Source: Panonychus citri (taxonomy: Eukaryota > Arthropoda > Arachnida > Trombidiformes > Tetranychidae). Taken from it: a stretch of DNA of 64,000 nucleotides. Both the position numbers and the translations under genes were made by a program. Under the pieces are notes generated by a model. That model had not been told where the DNA came from. It saw only the letters and a list, made by a program, of their open reading frames with translations, and did not search any database. The stretch is from NCBI RefSeq assembly GCF_014898815.1, contig NW_026515470.1, forward strand, positions 1 through 64,000, written 5' to 3'. Positions 14,001 to 25,879 of the stretch are shown piece after piece (within the stretch, counting starts at the first letter, position 1; each line of letters opens with the position of its first letter).

Positions 14001-17000
14001 TAGAGTGATAACAGTTGGAAATTAATGATTGTGATAGTCATATATCATCAATCAACGGTCACAAATTGTTATTTGGCAAAACAATTAACGTGAAAATTTA
14101 TCAATCTGATTATATTGACACTCGAAGTGATCAAAAGTCATATCGAGTATTTCGGAATCGAGTAAGATTGTTAGACAAATTGGGTCTTGAAAGTAGAAAC
14201 GATTTCGATAGATGATAGAAAATGTTTGGATTTTTAGTACCTTCATTGTTTTCCTAATATCATCAGCTGATAGGAGATTTACATGTTATTACATTGAGAA
14301 AAATCAATGATTGATGAAACGAAGAGTAAAACTGAAATACTATCAGAGTGTGAAAAGATTGTTATTATTTAACAACAACGTTTTCGGCTTAATTTCTTAA
14401 CTGAATTAGCTTGACAAGAAAGGTAATTAGTGATTAGTGATTAGAGGGGAAAGCTAATAGAAAGTAAATTGATTGAGATGATGATAAGGATGACGATGAT
14501 GAGCATGATGAGAAGGTAGTGAAAAATGAAAGAAAACAATTCTCGCAAGTAAAAAGATCATTTAACTTTAGAAAAAGATTAAAAAAGTGGTAAACGAATT
14601 AACTTGACATATTAACTTTTTGTTAATTTTTGATGCTTTGTTTTTGTAAACTATCAACAACTATCATCATCGTCATCATCATCATATAAGATGATTGTAA
14701 TTGAAGGTATCTGAAGATGGAGAGACAATAAACGAAAAAAAAAACAGCGAATGAGCGAAAATATAACGGTAATGATCAATATTGGAATTGAACAAAAAAA
14801 GATGAGCAAGTAAAACAATTATTATAATGGTTGGTAATAATAATAGACATGTAACAATTAACAGTTAATGTGGTAATTGCTTATTAGTAGCATTAAAATG
14901 GATTAAGAGAAGGATAAAGTTGACTGAGTTTTGTTTAGAGTGAAAAATAGTTGATATTGAAAAAAAAGAGTCACTAAATTGAGAGTCAGGTCAAAATTTC
15001 AGGTAATCAAAACAATTATACCATTTAAAAAAAGGTAAATTATTAATTGTCTTAAACCTCAATTGATACTCAATTAGATTTGCAATTGATTTTCAAGTGT
15101 ATTGATAATTTAATCATATATGCCCAATACATCATCAATTGTAGTAATCACCATTATAATTTGCTAATCAGTCTATCGTGCAGCAATTTAATTAGATTCA
15201 TCTAAAGTAGACTATATAATAGCTGAGAAATTAAGAATAATGAAATTAAATTAAAATAAAATAGATGCAAATTAAATTGTTGGTGTTACCTTGAAATAAT
15301 TAAAGACAACTGATATAACTACTGGTTATAATGGTATAGCGATTAACATGATAAGATTAATTGATTAATAATGATTCAAATACAATTAACAGAATGAGTG
15401 ATGAGAGGCAATGATCTTTAGAGTAACCACCTTCATGATTATTCATACTAATTATCGGTGATATCATAATCATAATCATCACCATTAACCATCATTACCA
15501 TTATTCTAAGTCAATTGATTAAGGATAAAATTACATTTGATTTAATAAAATTACAAATTAACCATGAAGTAATATTTTAATTATCTGAGTTAATTTGATT
15601 TTAATTTCAAAATAAATCATCAATTCAATGGTCAAATACACCAACGGGTGTGTTGGTCAAATGATGAGAATGATAGTAACTCAACTGACCCATTCATTTT
15701 ATAATCTACTCTGATAATGATTAGTCAAAACAGGGTAAAAATATAAATACGCACACACACAAAATCTTGATTATATTGTATACACAGTAATCAAAATAAT
15801 CAGAGTGAGTGTTAAATAGTAACAATAACAACGAACAATTAACAACATCATTATTATGTTTTTGTTATTATTATCAGTAAACAACAGAAACCGACAAGTA
15901 AATACAATAATACAAAAAAAGGCAATACTGTTAATCTAGGTAATAATAATGACAGTTAATTTAGGAAAAGGAAACTAAGATTGGTGAAACAATTTTGTGG
16001 CAAACTCATTTGTGGATTATCAAGATTAACACGGACAAGGAACACTACCCTTTGGATACAATCAAATTAACTTAATCCACCAACCTGCAAAAATTAAAAT
16101 TGATGTAATTAAGTAACTATTAGGGATGAGTTTATCTATCACATTATATGAAGACTTTTTCTGATTTTAATGTTGGATAACAAAATTGCAATTATTATAA
16201 ATGTTTATGCATAGATGGTCATCTTTTGTGTCTTCTTAATCCAAGAGACATTTTAATTGTTAAGTTAATTCACTTTATTCACTAATTAATTTTATGATTA
16301 AGTTAACCAGTAACTTTTCTGGTGATTTCTTGAAGTGTCAACGGTTAATCTTGACACTTTCAAGAAGATATCAACATGATAATCTTGCAGTTAAGTGATA
16401 CAATTATTTGGGGCATCATCTACTATTTAAAAACTATAATATGTTATCATGAATGAAATAGTAGAGTGAAAAGAAAGAGCCTGAATCTTATGTTTGAAAC
16501 TACTGGTCAACAGACTCATCAAATTGTGTAAATAATCAAGCTGATTGTTATCATTTTTTTTAGATGACCAATTGAAAATGGACATTCTCAATGAACCGAT
16601 AACTTAACAACAGTAAAGTTTGATTGCTGTTGTGTTAAGTTAACCATTTATAAATTATTTTTGATTATTGATGATAATTCATCAAACTAGATTAATATCC
16701 TTTTATTTTTATTTTCTGCCCTAAAATTTTCCAATTGTAGAGTAAATTAACTTTTGGAAGTTAATTAAATCTTCAATTTTTCAACAATTACCAACTAAAA
16801 CTAATAAATTTCTCAACTAATTTGTTACATATAATAATTTTCAACGTGATTATGTTGATAAAAAAACAAAACTATCGAGAGAGTGAAACAAAAATTAGTG
16901 AAATGAAAGGTAAAAATTGAACTTGATTCTCACAGTAAACACTGCACATCAAAGCAATTAACTAATTGCAATTAATTAGATTGTTAAATCTCATATAATG

Positions 17001-19124
17001 AGAAGAGGGTATTTAGGAGGGTATGAGGTGAACTGTAGGGTGGTATCATCATGTTCATCAATAATTATCGTTATGATCAACAGAATGACAAGTTATCCGA
17101 TTACAATTAGAAAAGTGATTTGTAATTTAAATCAAGGTAATAATCAAATAACAATAATAAGAAATCATGAGTTGATTATATTTATATTGTATTAATTAAA
17201 GAATCACAATTATAACAAAGATGATGATAAATTCTAATCTAATTTTGTATAATCAACTTTACTCTCTCACCGTCCAACAGGATATTGCCCTCAGGTAATT
17301 TATTGATTCTACTAATAATTTTTCTTAATTATCGGTGCTCACTTGTTTATCATTCTCTGTCACATTATCGATTGGATGTTAACTTTTCTCAAGAAATGGA
17401 TAAGCTAATCATCATCATCATTAGTATAATTAGATTCTGATTAACTAACAAACTCATTATTATTATTATTATATTTTACTTATTTTAATTCAATATATAT
17501 TTTAATGTCCACCTTCATCATCATTATCAGAATGATAATCAAATACAATCATTATCATTTTGACATTTTCTTTTTTTCTTCTTTAAATAAACACTGAATT
17601 TATACCTTTGGCTATCCAAATGTATTCGTCTCAAGGTGAGATACAATAAGATGATAACAAATTGTATCAATTATAAGTTTCTGATTCAAATATAATTATA
17701 AATTGTTCATAATTATGGATTCAGTTTAGAAAAAAATAAAGTTTCTCCAATCAAAATATTACTAATTCTTTACTCAATCAAAATCATCAATAAAAATAAT
17801 GCTTTTAGATGAATAATTATTTCATCTACTATGATGATGATTGGGTATTAAAAAAAAAATCCGAATCGATAATCAACAAATCACAATCATCATTTTCCTG
17901 AGTTGCCAAATAAACCAGAAACTGTCAATTTGATCAATCAAAAGTTGATCAAGTTACCTACTTCTAATTACAATTCTAATATGATATTCTTTACATGGTA
18001 AATCTTTTCGATAGAGAGAAAAAGTGAGTGAGTTAGTGAGAGAAAACAATGAAGGGCGTTTATTAATCTGGGGCGTTTTCTGTTGAGTGTATTAATTTTT
18101 GTCTCCACTAATCAGGGTGTTAAGGGGAAGAGGGGAAAAAGAATTGATTTAAATATGTAATTAGGTGAGATGAGAGAAAAAACAATAAATATGAGGTAAT
18201 GAATAATGGATAAACTTACTTAATCTTGCATTGATAATCGAATTAAAAGCTTTGGAAGTTGATTTAATCGCATGGGAATATTGGTTGGCCCAGTCTCTTT
18301 CTTTTTGAAAATATTCTTCACAATCTTTATGTGTTGACCTTCCTCGGGAATCAATGTTTTCAGATAATTTACCCAATATATTTGAAGATTTGGGTAATTT
18401 AACTCTTGGGGGTGGATTAAGGGAGCAAAGAAATTGTTCCCAAATCTTATCATGGCCGAAAATTGGATGATTAAGAAGTAATCTTAAATATTCTTGGATT
18501 TGCCAGCAATCTTTGTACCATTCATCACCGATTAGAGTTCTTGTATTGGGACCAAGTTTTTCTCTACTCTTTTCTTTAGCATGTAAGGGATTGGTCATTG
18601 ATTCTTCGGGTAATGGTGGCATAATTAAACCATAACCAGGAGCAACTGATGCAGTTAAACTTTGATTCAATTGTTGAAGATCATCATATATCCTTTCAAC
18701 TTTCCACTCTTTACCAGAAGATTCATCCATTAAAGATGTTGTGGTCAGTTTATAAATGACACTTTCACCATCTTTTGTTATACTATTGGTTGACACTTTA
18801 ACTTTATATTTTGGTCTAAATGGTTCTTGGGCTACCTCTGAAGAAGAGCTTGTAGATACATTGGAAACAATTGAAAGTGATTGAGGTGATTGACGATCTT
18901 CCGGATAATTTTCCTGGAAAAAAACACAATCAAGAAGAAAAAGAAAAAAGAAAACAAAAATTAATAGATAATAACACTTAACATATTCACATTAACTAAT
19001 TAAATCTTACCTTAGATGGTGATGGTTGTTTCTCATCGTTTTTCAAACCCACAGGATCTTCAAGTGAAATATTGGAAACATTTACCGGTTCAATACTAGC
19101 GATTGCAGAATCAATAGTATCCAT
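11077..19124 (-). CDS. sorting nexin, PX-BAR type (SNX5/6-like), 3' end missing
   Basis: Sorting nexins of this class bind phosphoinositides with a PX domain and bend endosomal membrane with a BAR domain in retromer/ESCPE-type sorting. Four exons join in phase: 19124-19011 (ATG, 38 codons), 18913-18220, 11703-11573 and 11253-11077, giving 372 residues before a good donor (GAG|GTAAGT). After an acidic/Ser-rich N-terminus of about 75 residues, the PX domain spans roughly 75-190, with a proline-rich loop GLIMPPLPEES and a C-terminal helix with EYLRLLLNHPIFGH. The BAR part starts near CEEYFQKERDW (about 225); the last exon has LNRRTGLMIEYEKSNRNLDK, close to the SNX5/6/32 helix sequence. The final BAR helix, expected to be some 40-60 residues, was not found. 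Intron 2 (11704-18219) is 6.5 kb. The exact subfamily is uncertain: the PX part is divergent. It is divergent from SENP copy A. Confidence 0.8.
11704..18219 (-). other. large intron of the sorting nexin gene
   Basis: The exon before it ends in phase 1 and the next one completes the codon, and the joined BAR sequence reads smoothly, so no exon seems to be missing. The intron is AT-rich with ATC/GAT triplet runs. One plus-strand candidate exon (14015-14215) lies inside it; otherwise I see nothing. Confidence 0.65.
14015..14215 (+). CDS. candidate terminal exon with RRM-like end, nested in the intron
   Basis: An open frame begins right after ATAACAG at 14014 and runs to TGA, 66 residues. The segment SHISSINGHKLLFGKTINVK resembles the last helix and strand of an RNA recognition motif (pattern I..LNG..LFG..I.VK), and the remainder is rich in Arg/Asp and looks coding. 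The 3' splice signal is poor in pyrimidines and no upstream RRM half (RNP motifs) was seen. It could be a gene fragment, a retrocopy remnant or chance. A donor-like GTAAGA also occurs inside, at 14162. Confidence 0.25.
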   Translation: MEINDCDSHISSINGHKLLFGKTINVKIYQSDYIDTRSDQKSYRVFRNRVRLLDKLGLESRNDFDR

Positions 19125-20375
19125 ATTAGACAGAGAAAAGAATAGAATTTTTCGGTTTTCTTTTTAGAATAAAACAAAAATTCGATTCAGAGGTAAACTA
19201 AGCAATAGAAAATAATCAACTGGTTGTTGACACAATCAAAAGTAACAACAATCCAAAGGATTAATAGACAGTTAATAAAAAAAAGGAAATGTTAATCAAA
19301 AGCTAAACAACAAAAAAATTAATCGAGGTACAAAATCAATAAAAGTAAACCATTAAAATGAGAAGAGAGAGAGAAAGAGAGACAGAGACAAAGAATAAAA
19401 AAGAGAGAGTGAGAGAGAAAAAAGTATCCAAGGTTAACAATGTAACAATAGTCGTTTGATGGGATCGGTTAATTAATTGGTGAGTAACAACAAATGAAAA
19501 TCAATGTAAATCACAATAATTGAAATTAAATCAACGAATAGATCACGAACCAAGAGAGAGAGAAAGAGAGAATAACATTGAGAGAGAAAATAAATCCAAA
19601 GAGAAAAAAATTTTGCTCCATTTGAGTTACTGTTCCATAGAAACACCAGATGGAAGCACATCGAAAGGTAAACATATGTTCTGTTTCCATGGTAACAGTA
19701 AATCTCCGGTCGGGAAAGAAAGAGAAAAGAAAGAGAAAAAGAAAGCGAATCTTTTTGATGAAAGGAAAAAAAGAGAAATATTTTCATTTTAATTCTTCTG
19801 TGTTTATGTTGTTTTCTTGTGAATAATTTTTTTCTCTTACCAATTATCTCAACTCTCTGAATTTCTCCTGAAACTTGATTACGTTCAATCAATGGTTTGG
19901 TTGTGAATGGATGAGACAATTTTCATCGACTAATTTATCTTTCGCTCTGAAAAAGAATCGTTTTCTTTTTCTCTTTTCCATTTGTGTTTCTTTCTTTCTT
20001 TCTCTCTCTCTCTCTTTCTCTTTCTCTTTCATATTTTTCACAGCATTTTCGCCTCTTTGTTTGCATCATTTTGTCTACTTTTTTTGTTGTTTTGTTTTCA
20101 TCTTCATCCAATCAATGAGGATTTAATTTATTTACAGAACAAATAATTTAAATCGCAAGTCTAAATGAACTTCTAAGAAAATTCTAAAGAAGAAAAAATT
20201 ACCTGTCTACTAATTGGTTCTTTTTTCTTTCTTTACCTCTTTCTCTCTTTTTTTGTGTCTTTTTTTTCGGTTTTCTCTCTCAACTTCTTTTTTCTTCTTC
20301 CTGTTTTCTACTTTTAATTGTTCCAAATTCTCTCTCTTTTCCTATAAACATCTTAATCTTCTGTACGACAATTTA
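19125..20375. promoter_or_regulatory. shared divergent promoter region with mirrored CT-rich leaders
   Basis: This 1.25 kb region separates the start codons of the minus-strand sorting nexin and plus-strand SENP copy A. The plus strand is purine-rich at about 19360-19790 (AGAGAG/GAAAGA tracts) and switches to pyrimidine-rich at about 19920-20345 (TTTCTTTCTCTCTC tracts). Each gene therefore has a CT-rich sense-strand sequence upstream of it. It probably holds both promoters and 5' leaders; no TATA box could be assigned with confidence. Confidence 0.5.
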
Positions 20376-23006
20376 ATGTCTCACATGGAGGTTAATCAAA
20401 CTTTATCAGTTTACAATAATATTGTCTACTTTGGTGTTCATAAATTTTGCTGTGATGAAATTCGTTTAATTTCAGCTGGCATTAAATTTTCCCAAGTTTG
20501 TCAAGTCCAAGAAAGATCTCGTTTCAACATCACCATTCCACCAATTGATATAAAAAAGGCCTATTTTGACAGTAAAACTGGTGAGAATTTGTCAACCCTG
20601 ATCACAGAAACTAATCCTGATTCTGGAACTAAAATAAGCAGCGCATTGAAACTAAAACCTAATCAACATGATACAAACACTCAAGGTAATTATTTGTTTT
20701 CTTCTCCCTCTCGCACTTGTCTTACTTTGGCTGTTCTCTAATGATTGTCCTTCCATCGTTTATCGCGATTAACTGTCAAAATCTCTTATAAATATTTCGT
20801 ACGATTGTGAAAACTCACCGTTCAAATTATGATTTAGGTTAGTGATTAACTGCCATCTCTTGACATCTCTTTCATTTTCTTTATTTTCTAATCTCACTCA
20901 CCATTTATCATGCGTTTGCCTCTCTTATATTTACTGTCTCGTATTTTTAACTAACATTTAGTAGCCGCATGCTTATTTTTTTCTTCCCCCTAATCTAATA
21001 CTCTTCATGGAATATTAGACAACTTGAAGGATTTGAGCTTTTCTTTTTTGATCCTCTGTCGCTGTTTTCTTTTGTCTTACACTCTTATTTCATCTTATTT
21101 TTTTTATTAATTTTCTACTCTGTGACTTTTTTCTTCTTCTCTTCAATTAAACTATTAGGATCGATTCGTGTTCTTGTTCAATTTAACGGACAAGGTGAAG
21201 AAATTTACAAAATATTGGAAGGATATTTTTCCGTCTTTAGCCAAGTGGATTGGAAACTTGAGAGAGCCCTATCGCGAAGCGTTCTTAAATACCTTGATTT
21301 CTTGATCAATTATTCTCAACAACCAACACCAGATTTGGAAATTTCTGCCAGCAAGGAGAACGACGAAAAGACAACACAATCAATCCTGTGTAAATCGAAA
21401 AAAACATATTCAAGTTTACCACAATCAACGAATACAACAACATCATCAATGTTCTCATCTGCCCTTAGATCATCTTCTCCACCTTCTAAACAGTCTCCTA
21501 TCCTGGTTAAGAATAAAACGAACGTTTTAAGGCCCAAATCAGATGAATCACCTTCCATAATTGATATTGAAATCGATAGTGATGATGAAGATGACACTGA
21601 AAACCAGCGTAGTTTGAATGGCTCAATATCTAATAAGTAAATGACTTTAAGCTGCGTTTAATTTGTAACAAGCTCTATGGCTTATTTTTAACTGTCATTC
21701 TTATAATTCTTTTATTTTGACCCAGTGATGACCATCTCTTCAGTTACCCACCCGATGAAATTGATCGTATCTCAATCCACCAATCGGATCTTGCTTGTTT
21801 GGAACAAGGGCAATATTTAAATGATACAATCTTAGGTTTCTATCTTAAGTAGGTTATTTTTTTATCTATGGAAACATAATAACCTTAATTCGTCTCTGTC
21901 TTACTCATGTTGATCTCTTTTTCTCTTCTTTTCATAGATACATCGAAAAAGACTTGACAGCGCCAGATATTGCCGAAAGAAGCTACATATTTAGTACATT
22001 TTTCTATTACAAGCTCACCCACAGAACTCGAGTATCGGAGACTCAAACTCAGGACAATCAATCGTAGGTGTCACCTGAATTTGTGTACCTGTTGATTTAA
22101 TGTTGGTCAAGTGGTGATTTCCTTATTTGCCAATGACCAACAGCCAATCAAATAAAAATTATTGGTTTTCCGTAATTATGGCCTTTTGGTCATCTAATCG
22201 GCATTGATAATCTGATACTTAATTGTTTATTTATTCTCTCCTATCTATTCAGGCTTTCTGATAAATATTACAATAGAGTCAAGAATTGGACAAAAAATAT
22301 TAATATATTCGAAAAAGACTTTATAATTATCCCAATTAACAAATCCTGTCATTGGTTTTTGGCAATCATATGTTATCCAAGGAAGGTTCCATTCATGGAC
22401 GAGATTTTACCGATAGAAATTGAAAAAAATCCAAAAAGGTATTAGATTAATTTAACCAGTTCAATTTGAGATACATTTCTAATCCTTTTGAAATTGCGTC
22501 TCTCTCTCTCTCTAGACCTTGTATACTTTTCATGGATTCACTTCAAAGTGCTCATAGTAAATGTGGATTAGCTGCACCAATTAGACACTTTCTAACCAAA
22601 GAATGGGAATCAAAGAAAACGACAAAGAAAAATTTTAGTAAAAGTGTAATGCCTGATATTTATCTCAAGGTGCCTAAGCAAATTAACTCCTTCGACTGTG
22701 GTCTCTATGTGCTACAATATATTGAAAATTTCTTAAGAGTAAGTTAATTTGAAGGTCAAGTAAACTTTTTCTCCTCGCCAACACAAATTAATTTATCTTT
22801 TTATCCTTAAACATTTCCAGAATCCTGATTATTTACTTGAAAGAATTTGCAAAGATCCTGCTATCAATCTAGAAGATTGGTTTTCTCTTTCACTGGTCTC
22901 TTCTAAGCGACGAACAATTAAAAGATTGATTAAACAGCAACGAGAAGCAGGCGAGAATAAGAAAAATGGTAATTGTGAAAAGATGGAAACTGATGATGAT
23001 AGTTGA
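20376..23006 (+). CDS. SENP6/7-like (Ulp2 type) SUMO protease, copy A, catalytically intact
   Basis: A C48-family cysteine protease of the Ulp2/SENP6-SENP7 branch, expected to trim SUMO or poly-SUMO chains in the nucleus. Seven exons join in phase with no internal stop: 20376-20685, 21159-21636, 21726-21848, 21938-22063, 22253-22438, 22516-22738 and 22821-23006, giving 543 residues. Exon 1 and the start of exon 2 encode a PH-like module (about 1-155; NNIVYFGVHKF, ITIPPIDIKKAYFDS, GEEIYKILEGYF), followed by a Ser-rich acidic linker. The catalytic domain begins at ISIHQSDLACLEQGQYLND. The triad is visible: His in SCHWFLAII (exon 5), Asp in LFMDSL (exon 6) and Cys in SFDCGLYVLQ (exon 6). I chose the start MSHMEV because upstream frame is CT-rich leader. 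The acceptor of exon 6 is a (TC)n run. It is the only copy in the window with the cysteine; B1-B6 are minus-strand relatives 21 kb away. Confidence 0.9.
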
Positions 23007-23037
23007 TGACTGATTTTCTTCAAACTAATTTCGGTCA

Positions 23038-23043
23038 AATAAA
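23038..23043 (+). terminator. polyadenylation signal AATAAA of SENP copy A
   Basis: Canonical AATAAA lies 32 bp after the stop codon of copy A. Confidence 0.5.
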
Positions 23044-23732
23044 CCGCATCAAAATAAGTTTGACGTCAAATTTTCACTAACCGGGGAAATTTTCATGATT
23101 AACTCTCCCACTTATTAACTCTGCTCATCATGGAATAATTTTCAACCGTCTTCCCGAAACGATTAACCTCTTAAATCACCGATTAATGATATCCAGTGTC
23201 AATAACTAACATCTAAATCACTGCGGACCAACATTCAATATACTGATGACTGACACTCCCTTGCTCTCTCTCTCTCTCTATCTTTTTCTTCATCCATCTC
23301 TCTATTTCAGACTCGATTCTCTTTTGATTATGTCCATCGTAAATACGTGTTGTATTGTATCCGAATTTGTCATCTTTAATTACGCTATCAAGAGACATTA
23401 ACATAGCTATACATCTTTACTATCATCATCGCCGTCATCATCACCATCTTTCACAATTGATTATATATAAACATAAACAACCATCATCAAAATGCATCAT
23501 AACAACAACAACAAATCTCTTCGTCATCATTGGAAATAATTTAAAGAAAAACGTTGAAGACGTTTCGTTCATTACAATCAAAGATTCATCACTGTGATTC
23601 ACATTTAATCCTATGGAATTAAGATTAAGAGATGATATTTATACATATATAAATGATCGGAGGAGCTACAATATTATCTTCAATTAGCTAATTGTAAACA
23701 ATCATAAATCTAAATTATATCGATTGAAAAAA

Positions 23733-24164
23733 TTATATTGAACTTTCTATAACATTTGCCTGTTGAGTTATATTAGGATTAAGCTGAAATGACCTCAAAC
23801 AAGCTGGACAGATTAACATATTTGGATGATCCTGTTGCCATTTTTTGTAATCCACTCGGAGATATGTCAAACCGATTACTGTTGAAATTAGAAAAACAAT
23901 AAAATACATAATGATAAATGTTACAAGTAACTTGTTCCATTTTGGCAATAGAATCGGATTAGATTGTTGATATTGAATAAAGCCGAGGAAAACAGTGTAA
24001 TAGCCAATGGTCAACATGAAAGAAGTGGAAATGATTGAACGATATCGATGATTCTGTTTAAAATACAAGCGAAAAGTTGGATGATTTGGTCTAATTGTAA
24101 ATTCGGGAGAATATGATTGACAATTTGGACACCGATAGCCACCCAAAGTACGAATACCAATCAT
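23733..24164 (-). CDS. small two-span membrane protein with two CxxC pairs, unknown function
   Basis: A single-exon frame of 143 residues, start ATG at 24164 and stop TAA at 23733. It has a CPNC pair near residue 12, a basic stretch around 40, two hydrophobic segments (about 47-67, STSFMLTIGYYTVFLGF; about 82-104, VTFIIMYFIVFLISTVIGL), and a second CPAC pair near 118. The two CxxC pairs, one at each end, would lie on the same side of the membrane if the spans form a hairpin, and could together bind one zinc. I do not recognise a family. It is convergent with SENP copy A. Upstream, 24690-24760 is purine-rich on the plus strand, like the leaders of other minus-strand genes here. An additional 5' exon cannot be excluded. 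Confidence 0.6.
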   Translation of the reverse strand: MIGIRTLGGYRCPNCQSYSPEFTIRPNHPTFRLYFKQNHRYRSIISTSFMLTIGYYTVFLGFIQYQQSNPILLPKWNKLLVTFIIMYFIVFLISTVIGLTYLRVDYKKWQQDHPNMLICPACLRSFQLNPNITQQANVIESSI

Positions 24165-25824
24165 AATCAGTGGATTAAGAGAGAGGATTAAGCGATTGTT
24201 AAAAAGAAAAAAAAAGAAAAGAAAATCGATTAACTGTTTAGTGACACAATTGGAGAAATATCTTCTGAACCATTTATATAAACTTTTGTGTAATAATTTC
24301 GTACCAAAAGATTTAAATTAATTAATCATCAGGATATTTAATCTACAATTAACATCATAATTTAATTATAATCTCCTGTTAATTGATTGTTACACTAAAA
24401 GAAACAATGAAAAGATTGTATCTGTTATTGACAAGTTAATGTTTTCGATTTAATTTCTTACAATGTAAATTCATCCATTTAGAAATTAATCCAACACCAG
24501 TGAGAAGTTAAATTGTAATGTTTTCGGTAACAAAGTGATTAACTCTTAACTCTATCACATTGAGAAAACTAATCTTATCAAATCTATTATCATCTCGACA
24601 TCAAGGAACAGGATAAATGACAACAATTGACAATTCAATTGCAGATGAGACAAGAAGATGATTTAATAAACGATTATGTGTATAAAGTGAAAGGGGTTTC
24701 GAAGAGGAGGGAGAAGAGAGAAAAAAATGAAACAAGAAAAAAATGTTCTAAGGAAAAGTTCTAAAAGAAGAATCGAAAAATCGACGAAACGTGTAAAAGG
24801 ATTATTTCTCTTTAACCGGTTGTTTATGTGAATTCGAAAGTGGTTCATGCAAATGACTCGAAATTCCCTTTATCCGATATTCAATCAGCCTCTTTTTTTT
24901 TCGAAAAAAACAAAATTTTCAACTTGATTTGCCTTCGTTTCTTTATGCAAGAGTGAATTTAGTCAATTGATAAACTGTTAGTAAATAAACAACAACAGAG
25001 CGAGTGAGAGTTAGAATCGCCCTAAGGGCAAAAGCATTTTCTTTATGCAAAATGTTTTACTTTTTTTTTTGCTTCTTTTTTTTCACAGATGAAAAGAAAT
25101 CTATTTGTTTTAAATATTCAATTCTAAAAGTTAATTGTAATATATTTAGATGGAAGAAGAGTTTTGTTGATCAACAGATTAATCTAAATGAAAATTGATA
25201 CAATTTGCGATGAAAACAAATTGAGATTAAGCATCAATTGAATTTTCTTATGATGAAATTGATTCTCTCATTTGTGTCGATTAATGAAACAATTACTTTT
25301 AAATCTTATCGAGGTTCTTTTAATACCTTTCTTAGGGTTTCGTCTTAATAACACAGGTAAATCTTGAAGATGATCAAAATCACCTCTTTAGCTTTGAATG
25401 AGCAGCTTTCATGGTGATAATATTAATAATAATTCATGAAATCACATTATATAGATACGATTCTAGGATATAAGATATTGAAAGAAAAGACAAGAAAAAA
25501 AAACCATGAAGTTGATGAAACTTTTATCATGATATTTATCATGGTGAAAGTTATTTGATATCAAGTATACAAAGCAAGAAAACTAATAATCTTTGGATTC
25601 TCCCGATGATAATACTGTTAAGTATTAATACCTCATTGTTAGTTTTGTATTATCATCATTAATATATTAAACTTTTCCCCCTTTTATTGTTATTATATTT
25701 ATCATACATTCTTGAAATTCCCGCTTTTCAAAAGTCTATCAGTTTAACTAACTAATCAACTAATCAACTTCTTGATTGTATAAGCAGAGAGAATGAAATT
25801 CAATACAATAGGCTGGAAACAATT

Positions 25825-25826
<2 letters not shown>

Positions 25827-25878
<52 letters not shown>
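25827..25878. repeat. (CT)26 microsatellite
   Basis: An uninterrupted CT run of 52 bp. Confidence 0.95.

Positions 25879-25879
<1 letters not shown>

Noticed and set aside
20214..20375. N-terminal extension of SENP copy A from 20214
   Set aside because: It encodes Phe/Ser/Leu-rich sequence from a CT-rich leader and is not conserved in B4 or B5, whose reading starts at the MSHMEV-equivalent position.
21316..21597. Minus-strand ORF of 93 codons within SENP copy A exon 2
   Set aside because: Shadow of the Ser-rich linker of copy A in the opposite frame.
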